Shown here one piece after another: positions 9,117 through 18,100 of a stretch of DNA of 58,738 bases. This DNA comes from Actinomyces oris (GTDB lineage Bacteria; Actinomycetota; Actinomycetes; Actinomycetales; Actinomycetaceae). Below the pieces are notes generated by a model that made no database searches, was not told the origin of the DNA, and saw only the letters and a list, made by a program, of their open reading frames with translations. Made by a program: the position numbers and the translations under genes. Within the stretch, counting starts at the first letter, position 1, and each line of letters opens with the position of its first letter. The stretch lies in NCBI RefSeq assembly GCF_001937445.1, contig NZ_MSKS01000048.1:1-58738 (forward strand), read 5' to 3'.

Positions 9117-10403
9117 GTGACCGGCATCCCCACCGCCGCGCTCATCGCCTGCGCGGTGATCGTCCTGGCCCTGGGCGCCCTGCTCTCGGCCGGCGAGTCC
9201 GCCCTGCTGCGCTTCACCCGCGCCGCCGCCGACGACCTCATCGAGGAGGGCCGCCGCGGCGCCGCCCGGGTCCGCCACCTCGCCGAGCACCGCACCCGGG
9301 TCCTAGGCGCCCTCAGCATCGCCCGCGTCGCCGTCGACATGCTCGCCGCCGTCCTCATCACCCTGGCCGCATCCGGGCTCGTGCGCGCCTGGTGGCAGGT
9401 CCTGGCCCTGGCCCTGCTGGCCAACATCATCCTGCTGGGCGTCGTCGTCGGCTTCTCCCCACGCACCTACGGCCGGCGCAACCCCGCCGGCACCCTCCTG
9501 GCCCTGGGCGGCCTGCTCACCTGGGTCGACGTCCTGGCCGCTCCCCAGCGCCGCCTCGTCTCCCGCACCCGCCGCCCCGAGTCCGCCCCCACCGACGCCG
9601 AGACCCGCGAGGCCGTCAACGAGGACCTGCGCGAGATGATCGACGAGATCGGCGAGACCGACACCATCGAGGACGAGGACCGCGAGATGATGCGCTCGGT
9701 CGTCGAGCTCGGCCAGACCCTCGTGCGCGAGGTCATGGTCCCACGCACCGACATGGTCACCATTGACGCCCACAAGCCCGCCTCCGCCGCCATGCGCCTG
9801 TTCATCCGCTCCGGCTACTCGCGCGTCCCCGTCATCGGGGAGGACGCCGACGACGTGCGCGGCATCCTCTACCTCAAGGACGTCCTGCGCCGCCTGGCCG
9901 CCCACCCCGAGCACGAGGGCCTCGCCGTGGCCGGATTCGTCCGGGACGCCGAGTACGTCCCCGAGATGAAGCCCGCCGACGACCTCCTGCGCGAGATGCA
10001 GACCGGCCGCTTCCACATGGCCCTGGCCGTCGACGAGTACGGCGGTATCGCAGGCCTGGTCACCATGGAGGACCTCCTGGAGGAGGTCGTCGGCGAGCTC
10101 ACCGACGAGCACGACCCCGAGCTGCCCGAGGTCGTCGAAGTCGCCCCCGGCACCTACCGCGTCCCCGCCCGACTCGCCCTGGACGAGCTCGGCGAGCTCT
10201 TCGACCTAGAGATCGACGACGACGACGTCGACACCGTCGGCGGCCTGCTCACCAAGGCCATCGGCCGCGTCCCCCTGCCCGGCGCCGCCGGAGACATCCA
10301 GGGCGTCCACCTCCAGGCCGAGGAGGCCACCGGCCGCCGCCGCCAGGTCTCCACTATTCTCGCCTCGCGCACTCCCGCCCCCGAAGAGGACACCGATGAC
10401 TGA
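9117..10403 (+). CDS. hemolysin C/CorC-family membrane protein (DUF21-CBS-CorC)
   Basis: 428 aa starting with GTG 9117. The N-terminal DUF21/CNNM membrane domain (~1-150) has about three to four hydrophobic segments. A CBS pair follows (~200-320), with [37 protein letters not shown] and [23 protein letters not shown]. The C-terminus (~335-420) is the CorC/HlyC FAD-like domain. Relatives are implicated in Mg2+/Co2+ transport; the old hemolysin label is probably misleading. It sits between ybeY and era as in many actinobacteria, and its end overlaps era by 8 bp. Confidence 0.9.
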   Translation: MTGIPTAALIACAVIVLALGALLSAGESALLRFTRAAADDLIEEGRRGAARVRHLAEHRTRVLGALSIARVAVDMLAAVLITLAASGLVRAWWQVLALALLANIILLGVVVGFSPRTYGRRNPAGTLLALGGLLTWVDVLAAPQRRLVSRTRRPESAPTDAETREAVNEDLREMIDEIGETDTIEDEDREMMRSVVELGQTLVREVMVPRTDMVTIDAHKPASAAMRLFIRSGYSRVPVIGEDADDVRGILYLKDVLRRLAAHPEHEGLAVAGFVRDAEYVPEMKPADDLLREMQTGRFHMALAVDEYGGIAGLVTMEDLLEEVVGELTDEHDPELPEVVEVAPGTYRVPARLALDELGELFDLEIDDDDVDTVGGLLTKAIGRVPLPGAAGDIQGVHLQAEEATGRRRQVSTILASRTPAPEEDTDD

Positions 10404-11691
10404 CACCGCCGACCAGACCACCCCCGAAGCCCGCGACGACCAGTTCCAGGCCCCGGAGGAGGCCCCCGAGGAGCTGGTGGCCGAGCCCCTCGAGATGCCC
10501 GCGCCCGGCCCCGCCCCGGCCGGCTTCCGCTTCCCCACCGACGCCGAGCTCATGGACGGCCCCAACCCGCTCACCGACCCCGACGACGACGGCGAGGACG
10601 AGCCCGGCGACGAGGACGACGACTCCGACGACACCGACGGCTCCGATGACTCCGGCGCCATCCGGCTGGACGCGGACGGCTTCCCGATCCTGGACGAGGA
10701 CGACGCGGACGAGAGCGCCGGTACCGCCGACTCTGCGGATTCGGCCCGTGTCGAGATCGTCGTCCCCGACGTCCCCGAGGACTTCCGCGCCGGCTTCGCC
10801 TGCATCGTGGGCCGCCCCAACGCCGGCAAGTCCACCCTCACCAACGCCATGGTCGGCGCCAAGATCGCCATCACCTCCGGGCGCCCCCAGACCACCCGCC
10901 ACAACGTGCGCGGCGTCATCCACAAGGAGAACGCGCAGATCGTCCTGGTCGACACCCCCGGCCTCCACCGCCCCCGCACCCTGCTGGGCAAGCGCCTCAA
11001 CGACCTGGTGCGTGAGACCCTCACCGACGTCGATGTCGTCGTCTTCTGCATCCCCGCCAACGAGAAGATCGGCCCCGGCGACCGCTTCATCACCCGCGAC
11101 CTCGCCGAGCTGCGCACCCCCGTGGTGGCCGTGGTCACCAAGGCCGACACCGTCACCCGCGAGGCTCTGGCCGCCCAGCTCCTGGCCGTCAGCGAGCTGG
11201 GGGAGTGGGCCGACATCGTCCCGGTCTCAGCCCAGCGCAACGAGCAGATCGACGTCCTCGAGGAGGTCCTCCTCAAGTACATGCCCTTGTCCCCGCCGCT
11301 GTACCCCACCGGTGAGATCACCGACGAGCCCCAGCAGGTCATGATCGCCGAGCTCGTGCGCGAGGCCGCCCTGGAGGGCGTGCGCGACGAGCTGCCCCAC
11401 TCCCTGGCCGTCGTCGTCGACGAGATCGCCGACCCCGACGACGAGCGCGAGGTCGGCCGCATCAAGGGCGCCGGAGGCCGCCTCCAGGTGCGCGTGAGCC
11501 TCGTCGTCGAGCGCGACTCCCAGAAGGCCATCATCATCGGCAAGGGCGGACGGCGACTCAAGGAGGTGGGCGTCACCGCCCGCAAGGGCATCGAGAAGCT
11601 GCTGGGGCGCAAGGTCTATCTCGACCTGCACGTGCGCACCGCCAAGGACTGGCAGTCCGACCCCAAGGCCCTGGCCCGCCTCGGCTTCTGA
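10396..11691 (+). CDS. era: GTPase Era with long acidic N-terminal extension
   Basis: 431 aa, about 130 longer than typical Era. G1 GRPNAGKST lies near residues 138-146, with G3 DTPG, G4 TKAD and a C-terminal KH domain with IIGKGGRRLKEVG. Era binds the 3' end of 16S rRNA and promotes 30S assembly and maturation. Residues 1-128 are a low-complexity Asp/Glu/Pro-rich tail (for example GEDEPGDEDDDSDDTDGSDD). The ATG at 10396 overlaps the corC stop region. A later start is possible, but there is no better candidate with a ribosome binding site before residue 130. The extension looks disordered and may modulate ribosome binding. Confidence 0.93.
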   Translation: MTDTADQTTPEARDDQFQAPEEAPEELVAEPLEMPAPGPAPAGFRFPTDAELMDGPNPLTDPDDDGEDEPGDEDDDSDDTDGSDDSGAIRLDADGFPILDEDDADESAGTADSADSARVEIVVPDVPEDFRAGFACIVGRPNAGKSTLTNAMVGAKIAITSGRPQTTRHNVRGVIHKENAQIVLVDTPGLHRPRTLLGKRLNDLVRETLTDVDVVVFCIPANEKIGPGDRFITRDLAELRTPVVAVVTKADTVTREALAAQLLAVSELGEWADIVPVSAQRNEQIDVLEEVLLKYMPLSPPLYPTGEITDEPQQVMIAELVREAALEGVRDELPHSLAVVVDEIADPDDEREVGRIKGAGGRLQVRVSLVVERDSQKAIIIGKGGRRLKEVGVTARKGIEKLLGRKVYLDLHVRTAKDWQSDPKALARLGF

Positions 11692-11748
11692 ACCGCTCCA
11701 CGCTGTCAGCGCAGCGCTACGGACGGCATCTAGGACCAAGGCAACTTG

Positions 11749-11797
11749 CAACACCTGCCGACTCGGTCTCCGAATCGGTCGCGTACAAGAGGTGTTG
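11749..11797 (+). promoter_or_regulatory. nested inverted repeats in the putA leader
   Basis: Outer arms CAACACCT (11749-11756) and AGGTGTTG (11790-11797) are perfect complements. Between them lie two short palindromes, CCGACTCGG and CCGAATCGG, separated by TCT. The whole could fold as a long hairpin ahead of putA, or the twin palindromes could be an operator for proline control. No matching regulator gene is adjacent. Confidence 0.4.
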
Positions 11798-11847
11798 TCA
11801 CGCACACTTGGAGGGTCCGATGTCACATCGACCTGGAGGCCACACGC

Positions 11848-14800
11848 ATGACGAACAACGCCGTTCCCAGTCAGCCCCGCACCGACGCAGGACGCCGCTG
11901 CCCCGACGACCTGTGGGCACTGGGCGAGAAAGCCGTCGCCCGAGCACGCCGGTGGGCTGACGAGTCGGCATCCGAGCCGGTACCGCGCTCGGCCAAGCTC
12001 CTTTCCCGCATCCTTTCCGACCCCGAGGGCCTGACCTTCACCACCCGCTTCGTTGACGACGTCGTGCGTCCCACCGACCTCGACGTCGCCAGCAGCGCCC
12101 TCAAGCGCCTGTCGGCAGGGCGCACTGACTTCCTGCCGCCCGCCCTGGCCGGAGCCATGGGCCTGGGCTCGACCGCCTCCCGTCTCGCTCCGCGTACCGT
12201 CACCGCGGTCGCCCGGAGGGTCTTCCGGGAGATTGTGGGCGACCTCGTCGTCGACGCCACCGACAAGGGACTCGGGCCCGCCCTCGCCCGCCTGCGCAAG
12301 GGCGGCAACCGCCTCAACGTCAACCTTCTGGGGGAGGCCGTCCTGGGGGAGAAGGAGGCAGCCCGCCGACTGGCCGAGGTCTCACGCCTGGTCACCCGTG
12401 AGGACGTCGACTACGTCTCGGTCAAGGTCTCCGCCGTCACCGGCCCCCACAACCCCTGGGGCTTCGAGGAGGTCGTCGCCCACGGCGTCCAGGCCCTCCT
12501 GCCTCTCTACCGCCTGGCCCGAGACCACGGCACCTTCCTCAACCTGGACATGGAGGACTACAAGGACCTCGACCTGACCATCGCGGTCTTCACCGCGATC
12601 CTCGACCAGGAGGACATGCGCGGCTACGAGGCCGGCATCGTCCTGCAGGCCTACCTGCCCGACTCCCTGGGCGCCATGCAGCGCCTCCAGGAGTGGGCCG
12701 CCAAGCGTGTCGCCTCCGGCGGCTCGCGCATCAAGGTCCGCATCGTCAAGGGCGCCAACCTGTCCATGGAGAAGGTCGACGCCGAGATCCACGGCTGGGA
12801 GCTGACCACCTGGCCCTCCAAGCAGGCCACTGACACCAACTACAAGCGCATGCTCTCTTGGGCGATGACGCCCGAGCGCACCCGCAACATCCGCCTGGGC
12901 GTGGCCGGCCAGAACCTCTTCGACATCGCCTTCGCCTTCGAGCTGCGCGCCGCACGCGGCGTCGAGGATGACGTCGAGTTCGAGATGCTCTCCGGCATGG
13001 CCACCGGTATCCAGGAGGTCGTGCGCCGCGAGACCGGTCACCTCCTGCTGTACGTGCCCGTCGTCGACCCCCACGAGTTCGACGTCGCCATCTCCTACCT
13101 GGTGCGCCGACTGGAGGAGAACGCGGCTCCGGAGAACTTCATGTCCGGCGTCTTCGACCTGGCCAGCAACGAGGAGATCTTCGCCCGCGAGCGCGACCGC
13201 TTCCTGGCGGCCCTGTCCGACCTCGACCCGGACGCCCCGGTGCCGGTGCCCAACCGCACCCAGAACCGGCTCGCCGAACGGGAGGCGGGTATTCCTGAGG
13301 AGAGCGGGACGGTGGCCGATCGGGCCAGGAGGCCCTTCGTCTCCGAGCCCGACTCCGACCCGGCCCTGGCCGCCAACCGCCAGTGGGCCCGGGACATCGC
13401 CGCCGCCATCCCGGGCTCCACGCGGGGCGTGGCCGAGGTGGAGGTGGGCATCGCCCGCCTGGCTACCAACGCCGATGTGGACTCGCTGGTGGCCGTGACG
13501 GCTGAGGCAGCGGGCGTCTGGCAGTCCCTGGAGCCTGAGGAGCGGGCTGCCGCCCTGCACCGTGTGGGTGACGTCCTGGCCGCCCGGCGCGCCGAGCTCA
13601 TCGAGGTCGCCGGCTCCGAGGCCGGCAAGACCATCGACCAGTCCGACCCCGAGGTCAGTGAGGCCATCGACTTCTGCCACCACTACGCGGAGTCCTCGCT
13701 GCTCCTGCACGATCCGGAGTACATGGTCGGGGCCCGTTTCGCCCCGGTGGGCGTCACCGTGGTCGCCTCGCCCTGGAACTTCCCGGTGGCCATCCCCACC
13801 GGGGGAGTGGCTGCGGCCCTGGCGGCCGGCAGCGCCGTCATCCTCAAGCCAGCCCCGCCGGCTCGACGCTGCGCGGCCGAGCTCGTGCGTGCTTTCCACG
13901 ACGCCGGGATCCCCGAGGACCTCGTGGTGCTCGCTCCATTGGAGGATGGGGAGGTCTCACGCCACCTGGTGACCCACAAGGACGTTGACCGCGTGGTGCT
14001 CACCGGCTCCTATGACACGGCCCGACTCTTCCGCTCCTGGAAGCCGGACATGCACCTGCTGGGGGAGACCAGCGGCAAGAACGCCATCATCGTCACCCCC
14101 TCGGCCGATCCCGACATCGCCGTGCGCGACGCCGTCTACTCGGCCTTCGCCCACGCCGGCCAGAAGTGCTCGGCCTCCTCCCTGCTGGTCCTGGTCTCCT
14201 CAGCCGGAAACTCCGAGCGCATCGCCCGCCAGCTCGTGGACGCCACCGCCTCCCTGAGGGTCAAGCTGCCGCTGTCGCTGGACTCTCAGATGGGGCCGGT
14301 CGTCGTGCCCGACGACGAGAAGGCCGTGCGCGGCCTGACCACCCTGGGAGCCGGCGAGCACTGGGTCCTCAAGCCTCGCTACCTCGGTGACGGCCTGTGG
14401 ACCCCGGGTATCCGCGTCGGGGTCGTGCCCGGCAGCGAGTTCCACCTCACCGAGTACTTCGCGCCGGTCATCGGTGTTATGCGGGTGGACACGCTTCAGG
14501 AGGCCATCGAGGCGGTCAACGCCGTCGACTATGGGCTCACCTCCGGGCTCCAGACCCTCGATGCGGCCGAGCTGGCCGTCTGGCTCGACTCGATCCAGGC
14601 CGGCAACGTCTACGTCAACCGCGGTATCACCGGGGCCATCGTGCGCCGCCAGCCTTTCGGCGGCTGGAAGCGCTCGGCCATTGGCTCGACGACGAAGGCC
14701 GGCGGCCCCTCCTACCTGCTGGGGCTGGGGGACGTCGAGCCCGCAGACGGCCAGGACGCGAAGGAGTCGGTAGGCCAGGACACTGCGGCGCTGGATCCGC

Positions 14801-15411
14801 GCGTGGCGAGCCTGTGCGATGCCGTCAGCGGCCAGCTGGGTGAGGCCGATCTGGCCGGGCTGCGCCGTGCCCTGGTGGCCGACGCCTCCGCCTGGAGGAG
14901 CGCCTACGGCGCCAACCGCGATGTCACGGCTCTGGCCTGCGAGCGCAACGTCCTGCGCTACCGGCCCACTGATGTCCTCGTGCGCGCTGGGGCGGGAACC
15001 GAGCTGGCCGACGTCGTGCGCGTCATGGCGGCCGGTGTGCGAGCCGGTGGGTTCGTCAGCCTGTCCGTGGCCAACCGTCTTCCTCAGCCGTTGCAGAACG
15101 CGCTGCTGGCCGCCGGCGTCCAGGTGGCGGTCGAGGACCAGGGTGCCTGGGACGCTCGCCTGGCTGAGCTCTCCGTCTCCGGTGGGCTGGGAACGCGCGT
15201 GCGCATCCTCGGCCCGCGTGAGGAGACCTCGGCCGCCCGCTGGAGCCAGGCCAGCCGGGTGACCGGCGGGAGCCCCGACATCGCCCTGTACACGGGGGCT
15301 GTGACGGCCTGCCCGCACTCCGAGCTGCTGCCCTTCCTGCGTGAGCAGGCGGTGGCCATCACCAGCCACCGCTTCGGCACCCCGCTGGACCTGGCTGAGG
15401 GCCTCCTGTAG
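11848..15411 (+). CDS. putA: bifunctional proline dehydrogenase / delta-1-pyrroline-5-carboxylate dehydrogenase
   Basis: 1187 aa. Residues ~50-440 are the FAD-dependent proline dehydrogenase barrel (for example LNLDMEDYKDLDLT and RIKVRIVKGANLSMEK). Residues ~500-960 are the NAD-dependent aldehyde dehydrogenase module, with general-base Glu740 in LGETSGKN and catalytic Cys774 in HAGQKCSASS. A ~200-residue C-terminal region resembles the extra domain of long PutA proteins. The enzyme oxidises proline to glutamate with channelling of the intermediate. ATG 11848 was chosen because GGAGG lies 8 bases upstream; the frame is open 34 codons further up but lacks a site there. No DNA-binding N-terminal domain is present, so it is not an autorepressor. 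Monocistronic, ending at a strong hairpin. Confidence 0.93.
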   Translation: MTNNAVPSQPRTDAGRRCPDDLWALGEKAVARARRWADESASEPVPRSAKLLSRILSDPEGLTFTTRFVDDVVRPTDLDVASSALKRLSAGRTDFLPPALAGAMGLGSTASRLAPRTVTAVARRVFREIVGDLVVDATDKGLGPALARLRKGGNRLNVNLLGEAVLGEKEAARRLAEVSRLVTREDVDYVSVKVSAVTGPHNPWGFEEVVAHGVQALLPLYRLARDHGTFLNLDMEDYKDLDLTIAVFTAILDQEDMRGYEAGIVLQAYLPDSLGAMQRLQEWAAKRVASGGSRIKVRIVKGANLSMEKVDAEIHGWELTTWPSKQATDTNYKRMLSWAMTPERTRNIRLGVAGQNLFDIAFAFELRAARGVEDDVEFEMLSGMATGIQEVVRRETGHLLLYVPVVDPHEFDVAISYLVRRLEENAAPENFMSGVFDLASNEEIFARERDRFLAALSDLDPDAPVPVPNRTQNRLAEREAGIPEESGTVADRARRPFVSEPDSDPALAANRQWARDIAAAIPGSTRGVAEVEVGIARLATNADVDSLVAVTAEAAGVWQSLEPEERAAALHRVGDVLAARRAELIEVAGSEAGKTIDQSDPEVSEAIDFCHHYAESSLLLHDPEYMVGARFAPVGVTVVASPWNFPVAIPTGGVAAALAAGSAVILKPAPPARRCAAELVRAFHDAGIPEDLVVLAPLEDGEVSRHLVTHKDVDRVVLTGSYDTARLFRSWKPDMHLLGETSGKNAIIVTPSADPDIAVRDAVYSAFAHAGQKCSASSLLVLVSSAGNSERIARQLVDATASLRVKLPLSLDSQMGPVVVPDDEKAVRGLTTLGAGEHWVLKPRYLGDGLWTPGIRVGVVPGSEFHLTEYFAPVIGVMRVDTLQEAIEAVNAVDYGLTSGLQTLDAAELAVWLDSIQAGNVYVNRGITGAIVRRQPFGGWKRSAIGSTTKAGGPSYLLGLGDVEPADGQDAKESVGQDTAALDPRVASLCDAVSGQLGEADLAGLRRALVADASAWRSAYGANRDVTALACERNVLRYRPTDVLVRAGAGTELADVVRVMAAGVRAGGFVSLSVANRLPQPLQNALLAAGVQVAVEDQGAWDARLAELSVSGGLGTRVRILGPREETSAARWSQASRVTGGSPDIALYTGAVTACPHSELLPFLREQAVAITSHRFGTPLDLAEGLL

Positions 15412-15454
15412 GCCGGTCGGCGCCGGAACGCAGACACCTCGCCGAACCGAGTAA

Positions 15455-15495
15455 CCGGGTGGTGCCCTCCCTGTCCGGGGAAGGGCACCACCCGG
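15455..15495 (+). terminator. strong hairpin terminator after putA
   Basis: A perfect 14-bp stem, CCGGGTGGTGCCCT (15455-15468) with AGGGCACCACCCGG (15482-15495), and a 13-nt loop. It is followed by ATTCG rather than a T run, a form frequent in high-GC genomes. Confidence 0.65.
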
Positions 15496-15540
15496 ATTCG
15501 AGCAACGCCTCCGAGCGGCCTGATGAGGCTCGTTGCTCTC

Positions 15541-15570
15541 TTGCCCCTGACGATGCTACCTGAGTAGCAT
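15541..15570 (+). promoter_or_regulatory. promoter and operator of the MazEF module
   Basis: TTGCCC (15541-15546) and TAGCAT (15565-15570) are 18 bp apart. The inverted repeat ATGCTAC-CTGA-GTAGCAT (15553-15570) ends in the -10 box itself. This placement is typical of toxin-antitoxin autorepression by the antitoxin dimer. The -10 box ends 6 nt before the antitoxin ATG, so the transcript is leaderless. Confidence 0.7.
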
Positions 15571-15576
15571 ACAGGT

Positions 15577-15816
15577 ATGAAGTTAAGCGTGAGCTTGTCG
15601 GAGAGTGACCTCATTCTGCTGGACCGATGCGTGGAGCGTGACGGTTTGGCGTCGAGGTCTGCTGGTATTCAGAATGCCATCCGCCTGCTCGGAAAAGCTG
15701 ATCTTCAGGATGCTTACGCTGAGGCCTGGTCCTCCTGGGATGCCTCTGAGGATGCGACCGTCTGGGATAGTGTGGTTGCTGACGGGATCGATAGAGGTGA
15801 GGATGCTACGAGGTGA
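15577..15816 (+). CDS. antitoxin, ribbon-helix-helix type (MazE-like)
   Basis: 79 aa. The N-terminus MKLSVSLSESDLILLDR plus SRSAGIQNAIRLL fits a ribbon-helix-helix DNA-binding domain (strand, helix, helix). The acidic, Trp-containing C-terminal tail (residues ~50-79) would wrap around the toxin. It overlaps the toxin gene by 14 bp and has a palindromic operator over its promoter, so it is the DNA-binding and neutralising partner of a type II system. The AT-richer composition of this module compared with its flanks suggests mobility. Confidence 0.82.
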   Translation: MKLSVSLSESDLILLDRCVERDGLASRSAGIQNAIRLLGKADLQDAYAEAWSSWDASEDATVWDSVVADGIDRGEDATR

Positions 15817-16150
15817 AATCCGCCTTGTCGATTTCGAGCCGTCTGTTGGCAGTGAGGCAAACAAGCGTCGACCTGCGCTCATAGTAAGTAACGACCATGC
15901 CAATGCGGCGGCCGCGCGCCTTGGTCGCGGTGTTGTGACGGTGGTTCCATTGACCAGTTCAACCTCGCGAGTTCTTCCCTTTCAGGTTTTCCTCCCCTTG
16001 GAGGCAACTGGCTTGCCCAAGGACTCAAAGGCTCAGGCGGAGCAAGTTCGATCGGTTGCCGTGGAGAGAGTTGGCGAGGTTGTCGGCTGGTTACCCAGTG
16101 GCCTGATGAAGCTGGTCAATGAGGCTCTGATTCTGCATCTCTCCTTGTGA
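15803..16150 (+). CDS. type II toxin, MazF/PemK family endoribonuclease
   Basis: 115 aa. MLRGEIRLVDFEPSVGSEANKRRPALIVSND is the MazF/PemK fold start (beta-rich, with the catalytic Arg in KRRPALIV). VVTVVPLTSS and AQAEQVRSVAVERV are the next conserved blocks, the latter supplying the QxRS/D-type active-site strand. Known family members cleave mRNA or rRNA at specific short sequences. ATG 15803 is preceded by GAGGTGAGG inside the antitoxin gene; the frame is open earlier but that part overlaps the antitoxin in another frame. The toxin is intact, with all core motifs. Target sequence cannot be inferred. Confidence 0.88.
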   Translation: MLRGEIRLVDFEPSVGSEANKRRPALIVSNDHANAAAARLGRGVVTVVPLTSSTSRVLPFQVFLPLEATGLPKDSKAQAEQVRSVAVERVGEVVGWLPSGLMKLVNEALILHLSL

Positions 16151-16157
16151 TGGTGTC

Positions 16158-16388
16158 TCACGTCAGGCGGGGGAACTCCTCCAGGGAGAAGACCGACTCC
16201 ACGGGCACATCGAAGTAGCGGGCGATGCGCAGGGCCAGGTGCAGCGAGGGGGCGTACTCCCCGCGCTCGAGGTAGCCCACTGTCTGGTAGTGGACGCCGA
16301 GGGCCTCGGCCAGCTCTCGGCGACTCACCCGCCGGTCGGTACGCAGGACCGCGATCCGGTTGTGGACGACGTCGTCGGACATCGTCAC
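16158..16388 (-). CDS. XRE-type helix-turn-helix regulator of the ABC operon
   Basis: 76 aa, a single HTH domain: RIAVLRTDRRVSRRELAEALGVHYQTVGYLERGEYAPSLHLALRIARYFDVPVESVF. It matches small one-domain regulators of the YozG type often encoded beside ABC exporters. The GTG start overlaps the permease stop by four bases (GTGA); ATG 16382 is an alternative. It is last in the operon ATPase-permease-regulator and converges with the toxin gene. It probably binds the palindrome at 18106-18125, though that is inferred from linkage only. Confidence 0.85.
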   Translation of the reverse strand: MTMSDDVVHNRIAVLRTDRRVSRRELAEALGVHYQTVGYLERGEYAPSLHLALRIARYFDVPVESVFSLEEFPRLT

Positions 16389-17221
16389 AGACCGGCCTGG
16401 GAGCGAATGGTGGACTGCATGCGCGCCAGACTACCGATCGTCTCCTTGCGGAAGCTGCGCCGCACAATGAACGAGGCCCCCGCGAAGCCGAGAACCGTCC
16501 ATGCCGCCAGGACCCCGACGGCGAGCACCGGTGAGAAGGATCGGCCCACCTCCCACGAGGGGTCGCCCACCAGTGCCCAGCGGGTCAAGTGCCCCGACCA
16601 GTAGGTCGGCAGCGTCAGCTGAACCGCCTGCAGCCAGGAGGGGAGCCGGTCCATGGGCATGAAGAAACCGCTCGTTCCGATAAGGGCGAACATGGGCAGG
16701 TAGGAGGCCATGAAGCTGTAGACGCCGCGGACGAAGGCACCCACGAGGAAGCCCAGCGGGGCAGTCGCAACGGCCGACAGCACCATAAGCGGCAGGCAGG
16801 CCAGCACCTGGGACGTACTCAGGGGCAGCGCCTCAACGAACAAGGCTCCCCCGAGAAGAATCGCGCCCTGGAAGACGAGGGTCTGAGTGATCGAGGACAT
16901 CGTCTTACCGATCGCCCACGTCAGCGGGCCGTGGGGCAGGACGCGCACCCGCAGCAGGGCTCCACCGATACGGTCGACGTAGGCCTCGCTGGCGATCTGG
17001 AAGGTGATGAAGCAGCTGATCGTGCCAATGCTGCTGGCCAGGAACATGGAGCCGAAGGCCGCGTGGGCCGCGGTTGCGACCTGGCTGTTCTTGCCGACGA
17101 TCACGATGGCGCTCACGGAGACCAGCAATGCGATGCCCGACCCGACGACGCCTGCTCGCAGGTCCAGGGCGGCCTGGCGACGGGCCGCCCGTAGAACTGC
17201 CAGAAAAGTGTGAGTGCTCAT
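16385..17221 (-). CDS. ABC transporter permease (ABC-2 type)
   Basis: 278 aa with six hydrophobic segments, for example VVGSGIALLVSVSAIVIV, SSIGTISCFITFQIA, LACLPLMVLSAVATAPLGFLVGAFV and VLAVGVLAAWTVLGFAGASFIV. SEAYVDRIGGALLRVRVLP is the cytoplasmic loop typical of ABC-2 permeases. The ATG overlaps the ATPase stop (ATGA) and the stop overlaps the regulator start, so all three genes are coupled. It is the membrane half of an exporter; the substrate is unknown. Confidence 0.82.
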   Translation of the reverse strand: MSTHTFLAVLRAARRQAALDLRAGVVGSGIALLVSVSAIVIVGKNSQVATAAHAAFGSMFLASSIGTISCFITFQIASEAYVDRIGGALLRVRVLPHGPLTWAIGKTMSSITQTLVFQGAILLGGALFVEALPLSTSQVLACLPLMVLSAVATAPLGFLVGAFVRGVYSFMASYLPMFALIGTSGFFMPMDRLPSWLQAVQLTLPTYWSGHLTRWALVGDPSWEVGRSFSPVLAVGVLAAWTVLGFAGASFIVRRSFRKETIGSLARMQSTIRSQAGL

Positions 17222-18072
17222 GACTGGGGCTCCTTGCTGCTGACGAGGGAGAGGTAGGTCTCCTCCAGAGTGGGGCGGGTAATGGTGAGCCCGGTGATGG
17301 CGTCGAGGTCGAGCTCCTTGACGAAGCGCTCGGGGCAGTGGGTTGTGTGGACGTGGCGGGTGCCGTCCTGGACCCAGGTGATCTCGGCGCCGCGATCGAG
17401 GCGCTCGCGCAGCGCCGTCACCGTGCCGTCGGCGAGGAACCGTCCCTCGTTCATGATGAGCACGCGGGAGGCCAGATGCTCGGCCTCAGCCAGGTCGTGG
17501 GTGGTCATGACGATGGTGGCGTCGTCGTCGACCCGGGCCAGAACGAGATCGTGCAGTCGCGCCTTGGAGACCGGGTCCAGTCCGGTCGTCGGCTCATCCA
17601 GGACGAGGAGCTCGGGTGAGGCCATGAGGGCGGCCGCGAAGTCAATGGTGCGTCGCTGCCCGCCGGAGAGCCTCGACAACCGGGAGTCGGCCTTCTCGCT
17701 GAGGCCGACGGCGTCGAGTACCTCGTTGACGCTGCTCACCCGGCTCGCCGCCGTCAGCTGGACTGAGCGGATCCACTCCAGCTGGTCCCGCACCCTCCAC
17801 TTGGCATGGTCGGTCCAGCTCTGCTGGACCAGCCCGACCCTCGCCCAGAAGTCGGCACCCGCCCGGCGCGGATCGGTGCCGAGCACGCGCACCCTGCCGG
17901 CGGTCGGAGTCAGAGAGCCCAGCAGGTTCTCCACGAGGGTCGTCTTGCCGACGCCGTTGGGGCCGAGCAGGCAGACGACCTCTCCGGCCTCCACCGACAG
18001 GTCGATGCCGTGCAGCACCGGGGTGTCCGCGTAGGAGAACTCGAGGTTCTCCGTGGTGATGACTGGAGCCAT
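17218..18072 (-). CDS. ABC transporter ATP-binding protein
   Basis: 284 aa. Walker A GPNGVGKTT, signature LSGGQRRTIDFA, Walker B LLVLDEPTTGLDPVS and H-loop MTTHDLAE are complete. The C-terminal ~60 residues form the extra domain often seen in exporters of the CcmA/NatA type. The ATG at 18072 has a strong AGGAGGG eight bases upstream, so unlike many genes here it uses a conventional leader. First gene of the ATPase-permease-XRE operon; a perfect palindrome sits in its promoter. Confidence 0.88.
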   Translation of the reverse strand: MAPVITTENLEFSYADTPVLHGIDLSVEAGEVVCLLGPNGVGKTTLVENLLGSLTPTAGRVRVLGTDPRRAGADFWARVGLVQQSWTDHAKWRVRDQLEWIRSVQLTAASRVSSVNEVLDAVGLSEKADSRLSRLSGGQRRTIDFAAALMASPELLVLDEPTTGLDPVSKARLHDLVLARVDDDATIVMTTHDLAEAEHLASRVLIMNEGRFLADGTVTALRERLDRGAEITWVQDGTRHVHTTHCPERFVKELDLDAITGLTITRPTLEETYLSLVSSKEPQS

Positions 18073-18100
18073 CGCACAAACCCTCCTGAGTAGAACCGCA

